Shown piece by piece: positions 19,701-29,048 of a DNA stretch of 64,000 nucleotides (position 1 is the first letter of the stretch; every line of letters starts with the position of its first letter). The translations under genes were made by a program, and so were the position numbers. Under the pieces are notes generated by a model. The model was not told the origin of the DNA and did not search any database. It was given only the letters and a program-made list of their open reading frames with translations. Source of the stretch: Candidatus Limnocylindrales bacterium (GTDB lineage: Bacteria > Moduliflexota > Moduliflexia > Moduliflexales > JAUQPW01); contig DATMBG010000008.1 of assembly GCA_035559535.1 (NCBI GenBank), forward strand, positions 1-64,000. Reading direction: 5' to 3'.

Positions 19701-22295
19701 AGTATTGGAAATGTCGTAGGTCCATTCTCGGTCGTCAGTGGGGGAGGTACTTTTAGCCTGGCCCCTGGAAAATCCAGGTCGGTTGTAGTAGGTTTTTCTC
19801 CTGTCTTTTCCGGGACTTTTTCTCAAACCCTGGCTTTTACCCACAATGCCACCAATCAGAGTAGTCCTACCAATGTGACCTTAACAGGGACGGGAATTCT
19901 ATCTACTATCAATATAGATGTGAGTGCAAATCTTTTAGATTTTAGTAATGTTCAGGTGGGCCGATCGGCCACTCAAACCCTTGTCATTACCAACTTATCT
20001 TCCTCGACGGATATTTTAGAAGGGAGCATTGAGAGCTTATCCGGTCCGTTCTTTGTAGTTTCGGGAGGAGGTACGTTTAGTTTATCGCCTGGTAAATCCA
20101 GGTCGGTGGTTATAGGTTTCTCTCCGACGTCCGAAGGAGTCTTTTCCCAAACCCTCGATATTACCCATAATGCGACCAATCAGCCGAGTCCCATGAGTAT
20201 CTCCTTAAAGGGAAACGGAACTCCAACTATTAATCTTTCCATCAGTCCTGCATCGCTGGCATTTGGTAATTTAACGGTGAATGATCTCGCCAATCAGACC
20301 CTGACCATCGCCAATCTCCCTACTTCCTCCAATACTCTGGAGGGGAGTGTTGGTAATCTGTCGGGTCCGTTTTCTGTGGTCAGTGGAGGGGGAGTATTTA
20401 GTTTAGCTCCCGGGAAATCGAAAACTCTGGTCATAAGTTTTTCTCCAACTTCTGCAGGCTCCTTCTCACAAACCTTGCCCATCACCCATAATGCAACCAA
20501 TCAACCGAGTCCTACCGGTGTTGTAGTCAGTGGTACCGGCGTATCTGCCGTGATCAATATCAACATTGAAGTAGTTCCAAATCCGGTAAGCTTTGGGAGT
20601 ATTCCAATAGGAGACGCATCGCGACAGACCATCACCATTACCAACCAGGCCAATTCCACAGGGAATTTGGAGGGGAGTGTAAGTACGCTGTCACCTCCTT
20701 TTTCAATAGTTAGTGGAATCGGTCCGTTCACTTTACCACCCGGACGATCCCAAACCGTTTTGGTAGGGTTTTCTCCAACTTCGGAAGGGGTTGCCACCCA
20801 AACCTTAACCATTACCCATAATGCCACCAACACTTCCAGTCCTGTGGAGGTTTTGTTAACGGGAACCGGTGTCCCTCAGGTTAATATCTCGGTAAATCCC
20901 ACTCCGGTGAACTTCGGTGAGGTTATTGTAGGCAAAGCCGATACCCAAACGTTTGTAATTACAAACAATAATAATTCAACCGGTACCTTAACAGGGACGG
21001 TAGGTGACTTATCGGATCCCTTTTCCATCGTCAGTGGGGGAGGCGCATTCAGTCTAGCACCCCAGCAATCGAGAACCGTCATTGTTCGTTTTACTCCCAG
21101 CTCGATAGGGTCCTTTTCCCAAACCTTAACCATTACCCATAATGCCACGAATACTCCCAGTCCTATCCAGTTCCCGGTGAATGGAACAGGGTCCCTGACC
21201 ATTAATCTCTCCATCAGCTCTACTTCAGTGGGTTTTGGCAATATTGCCGTGGGTAAGTCCTCGGTTCAAACTATTACCATTACCAACGATTTGAGTTCAA
21301 CAGCCCTGTTAATTGGGAGTGTCGGGAATCCTACTGGTCCCTTTTCTGTAACTAAAGGGGGAGGACCCTTTAGCCTGGAGCCGGGGAAATCTTTATCGGT
21401 AGTGGTGGGCTTTTCTCCCTCCTTTGCCGGTATATTTTCTGGAGTTTTACCCATTACCCATAATGCAACCAATCAAAGTACCCCCCTGAATGTGTTGCTT
21501 ACAGGAGCAACACCTATCGGCTGGGGGATTGGTAAAGATATTCCGGTGCCGCGGGATTATGATGGCGACAAGAAAGCAGATATTGCCGTTTGGCGACCCA
21601 GCGAGGGAAACTGGTACATTTTAGCCAGCAGTAATCCTATTCCCTTTGTTCCGGCCTGGGGATTACCTGGAGATAAACCTGTACCGGCCGATTACGATGG
21701 GGATGGAAAAGCGGATCTGGCCGTTTTTCGACCTTCCACAGGAACGTGGTTGATTTTGAACTCTTCGGGGGGAATTGTCATCGAGAATTTCGGAGCTTCT
21801 AATGATACCCCCGTTCCGGGAGATTACGATGGGGATGGAAAAGCGGATATCGCCGTCTTTAGACCTACGTTGGGGGAGTGGGATATCAAGCCTTCGGGAG
21901 GTGGAACCATGCTTCAGGTCTTATGGGGATTGAGGGGAGATACGCCGGTGCCTGGAGACTATGATGGAGATAAAATAACCGATCTGGCCGTCTGGCGACC
22001 TACAGAAGGGGTCTGGTACATCGCTTTTTCAAGCGGTGGTAGCCTTGCAGCACCCTGGGGGTTGCCAGGTGATACGCCGGTACCCGGAGATTACAACGGA
22101 GATGGAAAAACAGATCTGGCCATATGGAGATCTAAGGATGGAACCTGGAACCTCGCCTTGTCGGATGGAACCGTTAATACCACGTTATGGGGCTTACCCG
22201 GTGATATTCCCGTTCCGGCAGATTATAATGGGGACGGAAGGATTGATTTGGCAGTATGGAGACCGAAAGAAGGGAACTGGTACGTTCTCTTTTAA
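16782..22295 (+). CDS. Giant exported ASH-like ('choice-of-anchor D') repeat protein 3
   Basis: This 1837-aa protein has an N-terminal signal or anchor (hydrophobic TGVVMVVGVFLLL, then TLAG). Fourteen immunoglobulin-like repeats of about 105 residues follow. Each has an INLSVSPxxVxFGNVxVGQ opening, a middle PFSVVSGGGxFSLxPG and an ending ITHNATN-SP, matching the ASH/choice-of-anchor D family. The C-terminal 260 residues are six FG-GAP-like repeats with DxDGDxxxD loops, homologous to those of the other giant proteins. ATGs at 16782 and 16788 are both plausible and neither has a strong ribosome-binding site. Its closest relative in the window is giant protein 4. Extracellular structural or adhesive function is inferred from architecture. 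Confidence 0.88.
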   Translation: MNMRLKKYQWITWTGVVMVVGVFLLLPRSTLAGNTFFFSNSTLDFGSVTIGQTAFLTLTIANMPASKTDVDEINGSVFAIPSGGTCSSANSTVFSTAAFSIISGGGAFNLGPGQKKDIKFGFAPSAAITYSDTVCLTANLVHIDSSGNKTITPFIGSPYAIPINGKGVSARINMEVSLTSISFGDVVVGQAATQTLTITNLSNSTDSLDGTVGNLSSPFFVVSGGGSFSLSPGQSRQVRISFSPVALITSTTTLSITHNATSSNCSTPGTCNISLTGTGVETINLSISPLSINFGNILVGQASNQSITITNDSNSTGILEGSVAAPLAPFSVVNGGGTFSLPPGASKTITVRYAPTAVSIVPDQTTLLITHNASNSNCGTPSPCGISLIGNGVELIKLSINPTPVDFGNVAVGQTARQTLTITNSSTSPTLLEGSIGTLTGPFSVVSGGGSFSLSSGQSRSVIISFSPTSSGTTFTDTLVITHNATTQTSPTTVTVTGTGIEAINLSVSPSPVNFGNVAVNQFSDQTFTLTNNANSTTTLEGEVDVTSLSGPFSVVSGGGSFSLLPGKSKTVTVRFAPTAPGTVSGTLKITHNATNQGSPTSVLLTGMGTSIINVALVPTSISFDNVLVGQSARQTLTLTNLSSSLGILEGTVGTLSAPFILISGGGSFSLAPGQSRFIILSFSPTSAGNFSDTLVITHNATNQSGPTNVPLSGTGVPVIDITVSPSPINFGSILAGQSATQTITITNAPTSTNTLTGSVASLSAPFSVVSGGNSFSLAPGKSRTVIVSFTPTTTGSFSDTLTITHNATNQTSPINLPITGTGEVSVINMDVTPSLVDFGGVIVGKSVTQTLVITNVSSSTTTLEGSVDSLSGSFSLVSGGGTFSLAPGKSKSVIVSFSPTSTGNFSQSLSITHNATNQVSPTFVPLNGTGLPAINLTVSPSSVDFGNILVGQSANQTITITNQSSSTGTLEGSIGNVVGPFSVVSGGGTFSLAPGKSRSVVVGFSPVFSGTFSQTLAFTHNATNQSSPTNVTLTGTGILSTINIDVSANLLDFSNVQVGRSATQTLVITNLSSSTDILEGSIESLSGPFFVVSGGGTFSLSPGKSRSVVIGFSPTSEGVFSQTLDITHNATNQPSPMSISLKGNGTPTINLSISPASLAFGNLTVNDLANQTLTIANLPTSSNTLEGSVGNLSGPFSVVSGGGVFSLAPGKSKTLVISFSPTSAGSFSQTLPITHNATNQPSPTGVVVSGTGVSAVININIEVVPNPVSFGSIPIGDASRQTITITNQANSTGNLEGSVSTLSPPFSIVSGIGPFTLPPGRSQTVLVGFSPTSEGVATQTLTITHNATNTSSPVEVLLTGTGVPQVNISVNPTPVNFGEVIVGKADTQTFVITNNNNSTGTLTGTVGDLSDPFSIVSGGGAFSLAPQQSRTVIVRFTPSSIGSFSQTLTITHNATNTPSPIQFPVNGTGSLTINLSISSTSVGFGNIAVGKSSVQTITITNDLSSTALLIGSVGNPTGPFSVTKGGGPFSLEPGKSLSVVVGFSPSFAGIFSGVLPITHNATNQSTPLNVLLTGATPIGWGIGKDIPVPRDYDGDKKADIAVWRPSEGNWYILASSNPIPFVPAWGLPGDKPVPADYDGDGKADLAVFRPSTGTWLILNSSGGIVIENFGASNDTPVPGDYDGDGKADIAVFRPTLGEWDIKPSGGGTMLQVLWGLRGDTPVPGDYDGDKITDLAVWRPTEGVWYIAFSSGGSLAAPWGLPGDTPVPGDYNGDGKTDLAIWRSKDGTWNLALSDGTVNTTLWGLPGDIPVPADYNGDGRIDLAVWRPKEGNWYVLF

Positions 22296-22545
22296 ACAAA
22301 GCCTGTTCTGAACCCCCACGCTCCTATCCCTTTAAGGGTATTTTTTCGGCCTTAACTCCTCCCGCTTTCCCTTCCTTCGAGGGAAGAAGAGAGTGGGGAT
22401 CCAGGTGATCCCGAAGTTCCCCTTCTCGGCATAGGAAGGGAGCGAGGGGATTAGGTGAGAAAAAACTATCCCTGATAACCTTTCCCCTCTCCCGAAGCTT
22501 CGGGAGAGGAGAGTGAGGGGATGAGGATAAAATCAAAAAGCAAAA
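22296..22545. other. Intergenic region between giant genes 3 and 4
   Basis: This 250-bp spacer has no gene. It is rich in CCCTTCC/GGAAGGG-type blocks and contains a perfect palindrome at 22486-22509. A run of six T follows a weak CCC/GGG stem near 22328-22345, which is only a marginal terminator. The frame upstream of giant gene 4 gives no better start than the ATG at 22546. Confidence 0.5.
22486..22509. repeat. Perfect 24-nt palindrome
   Basis: CCTCTCCCGAAG is followed immediately by its reverse complement CTTCGGGAGAGG. It lies 36 nt before giant gene 4 and resembles the inverted repeat at 446-479 before giant gene 1. Confidence 0.75.
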
Positions 22546-25500
22546 ATGAGAATGCAGAGAAGTCGGAGTCCATGGAAGAAGTCTTTCTTCTACCTTTTAC
22601 CTTTTGTCCTTTACCTTTCGATTTTTTCGCTCTTTTCCGACATAGCCTCTGCAGCCCAGAGCCGACCCGTTATCATAGACCCTACAGAGTTGGACTTTGG
22701 GGATACCCCTTTGTGTCAGCAGTCGACCCAGAAGATTATCATTGCAAATAATGCCAACGGAAGAATGGGAAATGTCAATATCGGCTCGCTGACAAGCCCC
22801 TTTAACGTAGATAGTTTTGGACCTTGTTATGATAACCAGGGTCAGCTTATTCAGGGATGTACGAATCCTAACCCGGTTATATTACCACCGGGTAAAAAAT
22901 TGCTTATCCAGGTTAGTTTTTCTCCGACCTCTGCCGGGTCCTTTTCGGATACCCTTGTCATTAACCAGACGTCTGCACAAAGAGGAAATCAAAACATAAC
23001 CAAAAATTTACCCGTACGGGGAAGAGGAACGCCCCCCACCATAAATGCAGAGATAAGTCCTAACCCGGTGGATTTTGGCAATGCCATTGTAGGAAGGTTT
23101 GTGACCCAAACGGTTCTGATTACGAACCGTGCCGATTCAACCGGAAAGTTAGAAGGTACAGCCAGTATCTCTCCAGGCCCACCCTCGCCATTTTTTGTGG
23201 TTGGGGGGGGTTCATTTAGTCTTAACCCAGGAAAATCGCAAATAATCACCCTTCGTTTTACTCCCACCTCGATAGGGTCGGCTTCCGCCAATCTTGTAAT
23301 TACTTATAAACAGGTACCTTGTGATTCAAACAGTCCAACCCGTACGACGACCGTGGGACTGACAGGAACCGGAGTCCCTTTGATCAGCATGGCTGTAAAT
23401 CCCTCATCCTTGAGTTTTGGTGATGTCCCCACAGGTCAGTTTGCCACCCAGGCTGTTCGGATTACAAACTTATCCAGCTCGACCGGTACGTTAACCGTCA
23501 ACATAGGTGCCCTTCCGCCGCCCTTTTCTATCATTGGTGGGAATAGCGCCGATCTGGCTCCCGGGGATTCCATGATTGTAGCAGTTCGTTTCTCTCCCCT
23601 TACTCCAGGACCGTTTTCTGGGATCCTTAATATCACCCATAATGCCAGTCGTGTAGTAGGTTCTACGACGCAATCATCTCCCTTCCAGGTTCCCCTCAGT
23701 GGAACCGGCGTATTACCTACTATCGGTATAGTGGTAAGTCCAAATCCGGTAGATTTTGGTAGTGTCCCGGTAGGAAAATCTTCTGTTCAGGTTATTACCA
23801 TCGAGAATCCATTTTCCTCGACGGCTCCTCTAGATGGAACTGTTGGTAACCTTTCCAGCCCGTTTTCTGTAACAAAAAGCGAGAATCCCTTCAGTCTGGC
23901 ACCCGGGAAATCGATAAAAGTTGCCGTAAGTTTTTCTCCCACCCAGGTGGGTCCATTTTCTACCACCCTGATTATTACCCATAATGCGCCCAATGGAGCT
24001 CCTGGAGGCGTTACAAATATACCCATCACGGGAGTTGGCGGACCTGCCGTTAATCTGGCCATCCAGCCTTCACCCGTGAACTTTGGGGATGTTGCCGTAG
24101 GTCAATCTGCCAAACAGGTTATTACCATTGCCAACATGCCTTCTTCAACCGGTGTGTTGGAGGGGACCCTCTCCAGTATCTCAGGTCCCTTTTCTATCAT
24201 AAGTGGCGGAACGGGGACTTCCGATCTCGGCAGTTCGTTTAGTCTGGCACCCGGTAATTCAACCAGAGTGATCATAAATTTTACACCGACTTCACCTGGA
24301 ACAACTTCCGGAACTTTGATAATCACCCATAATGCCACAAATAAAACAAGTCCTACCGATGTTATATTAAACGGTACCGGGATAGCGGCGGCCAACCTGG
24401 CAATAAAACCCTTATCTGTAGACTTTGGTAACGTTCCGGTAGGTCAGTCGGTCAATCAAACTCTTACAATTATAAACCTTTCCAGCTCAACGGCTACCCT
24501 GGATGGGGTGGTTAATGCACCTTCAAGCCCCTTTTCCATTGCAAGCGGAGGAGGCCCCTTCAGTCTGGGCCCGGGAAAGGTTCAGTCGGTGGTGATCCGT
24601 TTTTCTCCCACTTCTTCGGGAACTTTCTCTGATAATCTGACTATTACCCACAATGCAGCCAACGTAGGGAGCCCCGTCAGTATACCAATCCGTGGAACCG
24701 CCGTAGAAGCTATTAATCTCTCTGTAAGTCCGACCTCTGTGAGTTTCGGGAGTGTTCTGATCGGGGGGCAGGCTACCCAAACCCTGACCATTACCAACGG
24801 ATCTTCTTCAACGGGTACTCTGCAAATGAGTATCGGTAATCTCTCCGGCCCGTTCTCCCTGGTCAGTGGAGGTGGTTCCTTTAGCCTGGCTCCTGGAGCA
24901 TCCCAAACCCTTACGATTAATTTTTCTCCTACCTCTCCAGGGGCAGTTTTTCAAACGTTAACTTTGACCCATAACGCCACAAATCAGGCAAGTCCCATGA
25001 ATATCTCTATCAATGGCGTAGGGGTATCCTCTCTGATTAATATGGAGATAAGTCCAGATCCGGTAGATTTTGGTGATGTTCCGGCAGGTCAATCTTCTAC
25101 CCAGACCCTGACCATTACCAATCTCTCTTCCTCAACCGGTGATCTGGTAGGGAGTTTTGGTAATCTCTCAGGCCCTTTTTCTATCATCAGTGGCGGTAAT
25201 CCCTTTACCTTGGCACCCGGAAAATCCCAATCCGTCATTATTCGATTTTCTCCAACCTCCCCGGGGGTTTTTTCTCAGGCTTTATCCATTACCCATAATG
25301 CCACAAATCTATCGAATCCTGCCAATGTGCTACTAAACGGAAAAGGGATCTCCGGAGTTAATCTGCTTATCAATACCATACCCCTCGATTTAGGTAACGT
25401 CATCGTGGGACAGTCCGTTAATCAGGTTCTTACGATAGCCAATCTGTCGACTTCTGCAAATACGTTAACAGGAAGTGTAGGAAATCTCTCCGGTCCATTT

Positions 25501-28425
25501 TCTGTTGTCAGTGGAGGAGGTCCCTTTAGTCTGGCACCCGGGGAATCCCAATCCGTTGTTATCGGTTTTTCTCCCACTTCTCCAGGGACTTTTTCTCAAA
25601 CCCTGTCTATTACCCATAATGCCACAAATCAAATCAATCCCCTCTCTATACCGGTGAGTGGAACAGGAACCACGGCCTCCATTAACATAGACATAAACCC
25701 TTCCTCTTTAAATTTCGGCAGTATCTTTGTGGGTAAATCGGCTACTCAGACCTTCACGATTACAAACCTATCCAATTCAACAGATGTATTGGAAGGAAAC
25801 ATAAACAATCTCTCAGGTCCTTTTTCGGTCGTTAAGGGAGGAGGTACTTTTACTCTGGCCCCTGGAAAATCCCAATCTGTGACGATAAGTTTTTCTCCGG
25901 GATCTGAAGGGACCTTTTCCGAAACTCTCCTTATCACCCACAATGCAACCAATCAGGGGAGTCCTGCAAAAGTATCCCTCAGTGGTACAGGTCAGGCTCT
26001 GATCCAACTCTCCATAGCCCCTTCTTCTATAGATTTCGGTAACATTCTGGTGGGCCAATCTTCCAGCCAGACCCTCACCATCAAAAACGAAGCGACTTCA
26101 ACGGGTACCCTGGAAGGAACGGTGGGAACCCTGTCAGGTCCCTTTTCTATAATGAAGGGGGGAGGTCCCTTTAGCCTGGCTCCCGGAAAATCCCTATCGG
26201 TCGTCCTTAATTTTTCCCCAACCTCCGTGGGTACCTTTTCTCAATTACTTACCCTCACCCATAATGCCACCGGCCAGACAAGTCCCGCCGATATTTCCAT
26301 AACCGGCACCGGGGTCCTTCCTGTAGTAAATATGCTTATAAGCCAAACTTCCATAAACTTTGGGAATGTTTCCGTTGGTAAGACGGCTACAAGATCTTTT
26401 ACCATTACCAATCTGGCTACTTCGACGGATACCCTGACAGGAAGCGTTGGGAATCTCTTAAGCCCATTTTCTGTGATGAGTGGAGACGGCACCTTTAGTT
26501 TAGCACCGGGAGAATCCCAATTTGTAGTTATTGCTTTTTCTCCAGAACTCTCAGGGCCAGCTTCTGAAACTTTGGTCATTACCCATAATGCGAGCAATCA
26601 GACCGGTCCAACCAATTTAACTTTAACGGGAACAGGAGCGGCGGTCATCAATCTGTCGATCAATCCGACTTCCATCAGTTTTGGTAATATGACCGTAGGT
26701 CAGACCGATAACCAGGTCTTTATGGTTACCAATGAGGCCAGCTCGACAGATACCTTGGAAGTAAAGGTAGGGAATCTTTCAGCTCCTTTTTCTATAGTTA
26801 GCGGTGGTGGGGCATTCACTCTGGCCCCTGGAAAATCCCAGCCCATCCTTGTAAGTTTTTCTCCGACTTCTCCTGGAACTTTTTCTCAAACCCTATCCAT
26901 TACCCACAATGCTACCAACTCATTAAGTCCGGCAAATGTAACAATAGAGGGAACCGGCGTTTTCGTAGTGAATTTATCTGTAGAGTTAACTCCTTCGACA
27001 GGTTCAGGGCAACCCTCCGTAAACTTTGGCGAGGTAGACATCGGCCGGTCTGCTACCCAGATGATGACCATCACCAATCAGACTTCTTCTACCAATGCCT
27101 TAACCGGAACTGTGGGTACCCTTTCAAATCCGTTTTCGGTGGTCAGTGGAAGTGGTTCGTTTAGCCTGGCCCCTGGAAAGTCGCAAACCCTGTTGGTTCG
27201 TTTTTCTCCGACCTCTGCCGGAACCTTTTCTCAAACCTTAGTCATTACCCACAATGCCACCAACTCCGGGAGTCCTCTTCAAATTCCGCTAAGTGGCACA
27301 GGTAAAGCAACGGTCAATTTATCTATCAGCTCTACCTCCCTGAGTTTTGGCAACATTCTGGTAGGAGAGACTTCTACGCAAACAATCACCCTTACCAACG
27401 AGGTATCTTCAACAGGTCTGTTAACGGGAAATTTCAGCAGTCCTCCGAATCCATTTTTCATAGCTCAGGGAAGTGGACCCTTCAGCCTGGCTCCTGGACA
27501 ATCCCAGACCATCGAGGTGATTTTTTCACCCACCTTTCCGGGGTTGTTTCTAGGAACCTTTTCCATCTCCCATAATGGTGGGAATCAACCGACTCCTCTA
27601 AACATTCTCCTGTCCGGTGCAACTCCTGTTAATTGGGGGGTCCGAAGAGATATTCCGGTACCTCGAGATTACGATGGGGATAAGAAAACAGATATTGCGG
27701 TCTGGCGACCCAGTTTAGGGAACTGGTACATTTTATCCAGCAGGGATCCTTCTTCTATTCCAGGACTTTCCGGTTTTGTTCCGGCCTGGGGGATGCTGGG
27801 AGATAGGCCGGTACCAGCAGATTATGATGGAGATGGAAAGGCAGATCTGGCCGTTTTTCGGCCTTCCACCCAGACCTGGTTGATTCAGGGTTCTTTAGGA
27901 GGAATCGTTACAGAAAATTTTGGAGCCGCCGGGGATATTCCGATTCCAGGCGATTACGATGGAGATGGAAAGGCAGACCTTGCGGTCTTTAAACCTTCGA
28001 CCGGTGAATGGGATATTAAGCCTTCTGGGAGTACCTCTGTCATCCAAGTATTATGGGGACTGAGCGGGGACCTTCCAACACCTGGAGATTATGATGGGGA
28101 TGGGAAGACGGATATTGCCGTGTGGCGCCCCGGTGATGGAACCTGGAATATCATCCTCTCAAGCGGCGGATCCATTGCCATTTCATGGGGTTTATCCGGG
28201 GATAGGCCGGTACCCGGGGACTATGACGGGGATAGGAAGACGGATATTGCCGTGTGGCGCCCCGGTGATGGAACCTGGAATATCATCTTCTCGGGTGGCG
28301 GGTTCACCACAACCCTTTGGGGCTTATTGGGTGATATTCCCGTCCCGGCAGATTACAATGGAGATGGAAGGGTGGATATTGCTGTATGGCGCCCCGATGA
28401 AGGGATCTGGTACATCCTTTTTTGA
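22546..28425 (+). CDS. Giant exported ASH-like ('choice-of-anchor D') repeat protein 4
   Basis: This 1959-aa protein has a basic N-terminus, a hydrophobic stretch (FFYLLPFVLYLSIFSLF) and a likely cleavage site after IASA. Fifteen ASH-like immunoglobulin-fold repeats follow, with the same motifs as giant protein 3 (xFGxVxVGQ, PFSxVSGGG, ITHNATN). The last 265 residues carry six FG-GAP-like calcium-loop repeats, ending WYILF. Repeat 14 contains a seven-residue insertion (STGSGQP) encoded by a CTTCGACAGGTTCAGGGC-type repeat element that kept the frame. No sorting signal or transmembrane anchor is seen at the C-terminus. The gene is probably a paralogue of gene 3. Surface or matrix function is inferred only. 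Confidence 0.88.
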   Translation: MRMQRSRSPWKKSFFYLLPFVLYLSIFSLFSDIASAAQSRPVIIDPTELDFGDTPLCQQSTQKIIIANNANGRMGNVNIGSLTSPFNVDSFGPCYDNQGQLIQGCTNPNPVILPPGKKLLIQVSFSPTSAGSFSDTLVINQTSAQRGNQNITKNLPVRGRGTPPTINAEISPNPVDFGNAIVGRFVTQTVLITNRADSTGKLEGTASISPGPPSPFFVVGGGSFSLNPGKSQIITLRFTPTSIGSASANLVITYKQVPCDSNSPTRTTTVGLTGTGVPLISMAVNPSSLSFGDVPTGQFATQAVRITNLSSSTGTLTVNIGALPPPFSIIGGNSADLAPGDSMIVAVRFSPLTPGPFSGILNITHNASRVVGSTTQSSPFQVPLSGTGVLPTIGIVVSPNPVDFGSVPVGKSSVQVITIENPFSSTAPLDGTVGNLSSPFSVTKSENPFSLAPGKSIKVAVSFSPTQVGPFSTTLIITHNAPNGAPGGVTNIPITGVGGPAVNLAIQPSPVNFGDVAVGQSAKQVITIANMPSSTGVLEGTLSSISGPFSIISGGTGTSDLGSSFSLAPGNSTRVIINFTPTSPGTTSGTLIITHNATNKTSPTDVILNGTGIAAANLAIKPLSVDFGNVPVGQSVNQTLTIINLSSSTATLDGVVNAPSSPFSIASGGGPFSLGPGKVQSVVIRFSPTSSGTFSDNLTITHNAANVGSPVSIPIRGTAVEAINLSVSPTSVSFGSVLIGGQATQTLTITNGSSSTGTLQMSIGNLSGPFSLVSGGGSFSLAPGASQTLTINFSPTSPGAVFQTLTLTHNATNQASPMNISINGVGVSSLINMEISPDPVDFGDVPAGQSSTQTLTITNLSSSTGDLVGSFGNLSGPFSIISGGNPFTLAPGKSQSVIIRFSPTSPGVFSQALSITHNATNLSNPANVLLNGKGISGVNLLINTIPLDLGNVIVGQSVNQVLTIANLSTSANTLTGSVGNLSGPFSVVSGGGPFSLAPGESQSVVIGFSPTSPGTFSQTLSITHNATNQINPLSIPVSGTGTTASINIDINPSSLNFGSIFVGKSATQTFTITNLSNSTDVLEGNINNLSGPFSVVKGGGTFTLAPGKSQSVTISFSPGSEGTFSETLLITHNATNQGSPAKVSLSGTGQALIQLSIAPSSIDFGNILVGQSSSQTLTIKNEATSTGTLEGTVGTLSGPFSIMKGGGPFSLAPGKSLSVVLNFSPTSVGTFSQLLTLTHNATGQTSPADISITGTGVLPVVNMLISQTSINFGNVSVGKTATRSFTITNLATSTDTLTGSVGNLLSPFSVMSGDGTFSLAPGESQFVVIAFSPELSGPASETLVITHNASNQTGPTNLTLTGTGAAVINLSINPTSISFGNMTVGQTDNQVFMVTNEASSTDTLEVKVGNLSAPFSIVSGGGAFTLAPGKSQPILVSFSPTSPGTFSQTLSITHNATNSLSPANVTIEGTGVFVVNLSVELTPSTGSGQPSVNFGEVDIGRSATQMMTITNQTSSTNALTGTVGTLSNPFSVVSGSGSFSLAPGKSQTLLVRFSPTSAGTFSQTLVITHNATNSGSPLQIPLSGTGKATVNLSISSTSLSFGNILVGETSTQTITLTNEVSSTGLLTGNFSSPPNPFFIAQGSGPFSLAPGQSQTIEVIFSPTFPGLFLGTFSISHNGGNQPTPLNILLSGATPVNWGVRRDIPVPRDYDGDKKTDIAVWRPSLGNWYILSSRDPSSIPGLSGFVPAWGMLGDRPVPADYDGDGKADLAVFRPSTQTWLIQGSLGGIVTENFGAAGDIPIPGDYDGDGKADLAVFKPSTGEWDIKPSGSTSVIQVLWGLSGDLPTPGDYDGDGKTDIAVWRPGDGTWNIILSSGGSIAISWGLSGDRPVPGDYDGDRKTDIAVWRPGDGTWNIIFSGGGFTTTLWGLLGDIPVPADYNGDGRVDIAVWRPDEGIWYILF

Positions 28426-28455
28426 CAAAAAAACAAGAAATCTGTAGAATTTCTA

Positions 28456-28486
28456 TTGACAAATATTCAACCTCGTACACTATGAT
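28456..28486 (+). promoter_or_regulatory. Candidate sigma70 promoter for the chorismate mutase pair
   Basis: A consensus TTGACA (28456-28461) is followed after 19 nt by TATGAT (28481-28486). The spacing is longer than the ideal 17. It lies in the short gap before the small unknown gene and directs transcription to the right. Confidence 0.5.
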
Positions 28487-28522
28487 AGGTTAGATTTAAT
28501 CATAACCAGGTTGGGTGAGGTT

Positions 28523-28744
28523 ATGCAGGTCAGGATTATTTGTTCTGAACCTTCTCTCGCTTTTGATGGGGAGTGGAAAAGGGAAGATACTCCCCAACAG
28601 ATCCTGGAATACGTCATTGCCAAAGCACGAGAATTGGATATACCCATTCATTTAGAAATCGAAAAATCAGGTATCTGGAGCATCGCTCCCAATGGAAAAA
28701 TCATGAAGGGAGCTTTATTCGACTGTACAAGGATGAGATCTTAA
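28523..28744 (+). CDS. Small protein of unknown function (73 aa)
   Basis: I do not recognise this family. The ATG at 28523 follows GGTGAGG, so it is preferred to the upstream in-frame TTG at 28511. The protein is soluble, of mixed charge, with no signal peptide or transmembrane segment. It contains two cysteines (IICSEP near the N-terminus and FDCTR near the end). The stop lies 1 nt before the chorismate mutase ATG, so the two genes are very likely cotranscribed and translationally coupled behind the promoter at 28456. Confidence 0.6.
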   Translation: MQVRIICSEPSLAFDGEWKREDTPQQILEYVIAKARELDIPIHLEIEKSGIWSIAPNGKIMKGALFDCTRMRS

Positions 28745-28745
28745 C

Positions 28746-29048
28746 ATGGGGCGAAGTATTGAAGAAATTCGAAAAGAAATTGATCGTATTGATGACCGTC
28801 TTATAGAACTTTTAAGTCAGCGAGCGAAGCTTGTTCTCGAAATAGGAGATCTTAAAAAAGCCCAGGGGCTCCCCGTTTATGTCCCTGATCGAGAACAAGA
28901 AATCCATCAGAGGGTTCAGGCCCAGAATAAAGGTCCTCTGAGTAATGAAGCCATTGTTCGCCTTTTTAAGGAAATTATCCAGGAATCCAGAAATCTGGAG
29001 CAAGAAATTCTTTCTAACCCTCAGAGAGATCCACTTACAAAGTACTGA
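28746..29048 (+). CDS. Chorismate mutase, AroQ class (stand-alone)
   Basis: This 100-aa all-helical protein matches the AroQ chorismate mutase fold, which converts chorismate to prephenate at the branch point to Phe and Tyr. Visible family features are IxxIRKEIDxIDDRLIELLSQRAKL at the start (the catalytic Arg and the first long helix), Lys in LKKAQGLPVY, and the VPDREQEIHQRV helix. It is a monofunctional domain with no prephenate dehydratase or DAHP synthase fused. It overlaps the 3' end of the convergent kdpD-like gene by 14 nt. Assignment is by recognised motifs. Confidence 0.85.
   Translation: MGRSIEEIRKEIDRIDDRLIELLSQRAKLVLEIGDLKKAQGLPVYVPDREQEIHQRVQAQNKGPLSNEAIVRLFKEIIQESRNLEQEILSNPQRDPLTKY

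Noticed and set aside
22328..22345. Intrinsic terminator after giant gene 3
   Set aside because: The T-run is good but the stem is only three G-C pairs, so it is not convincing.
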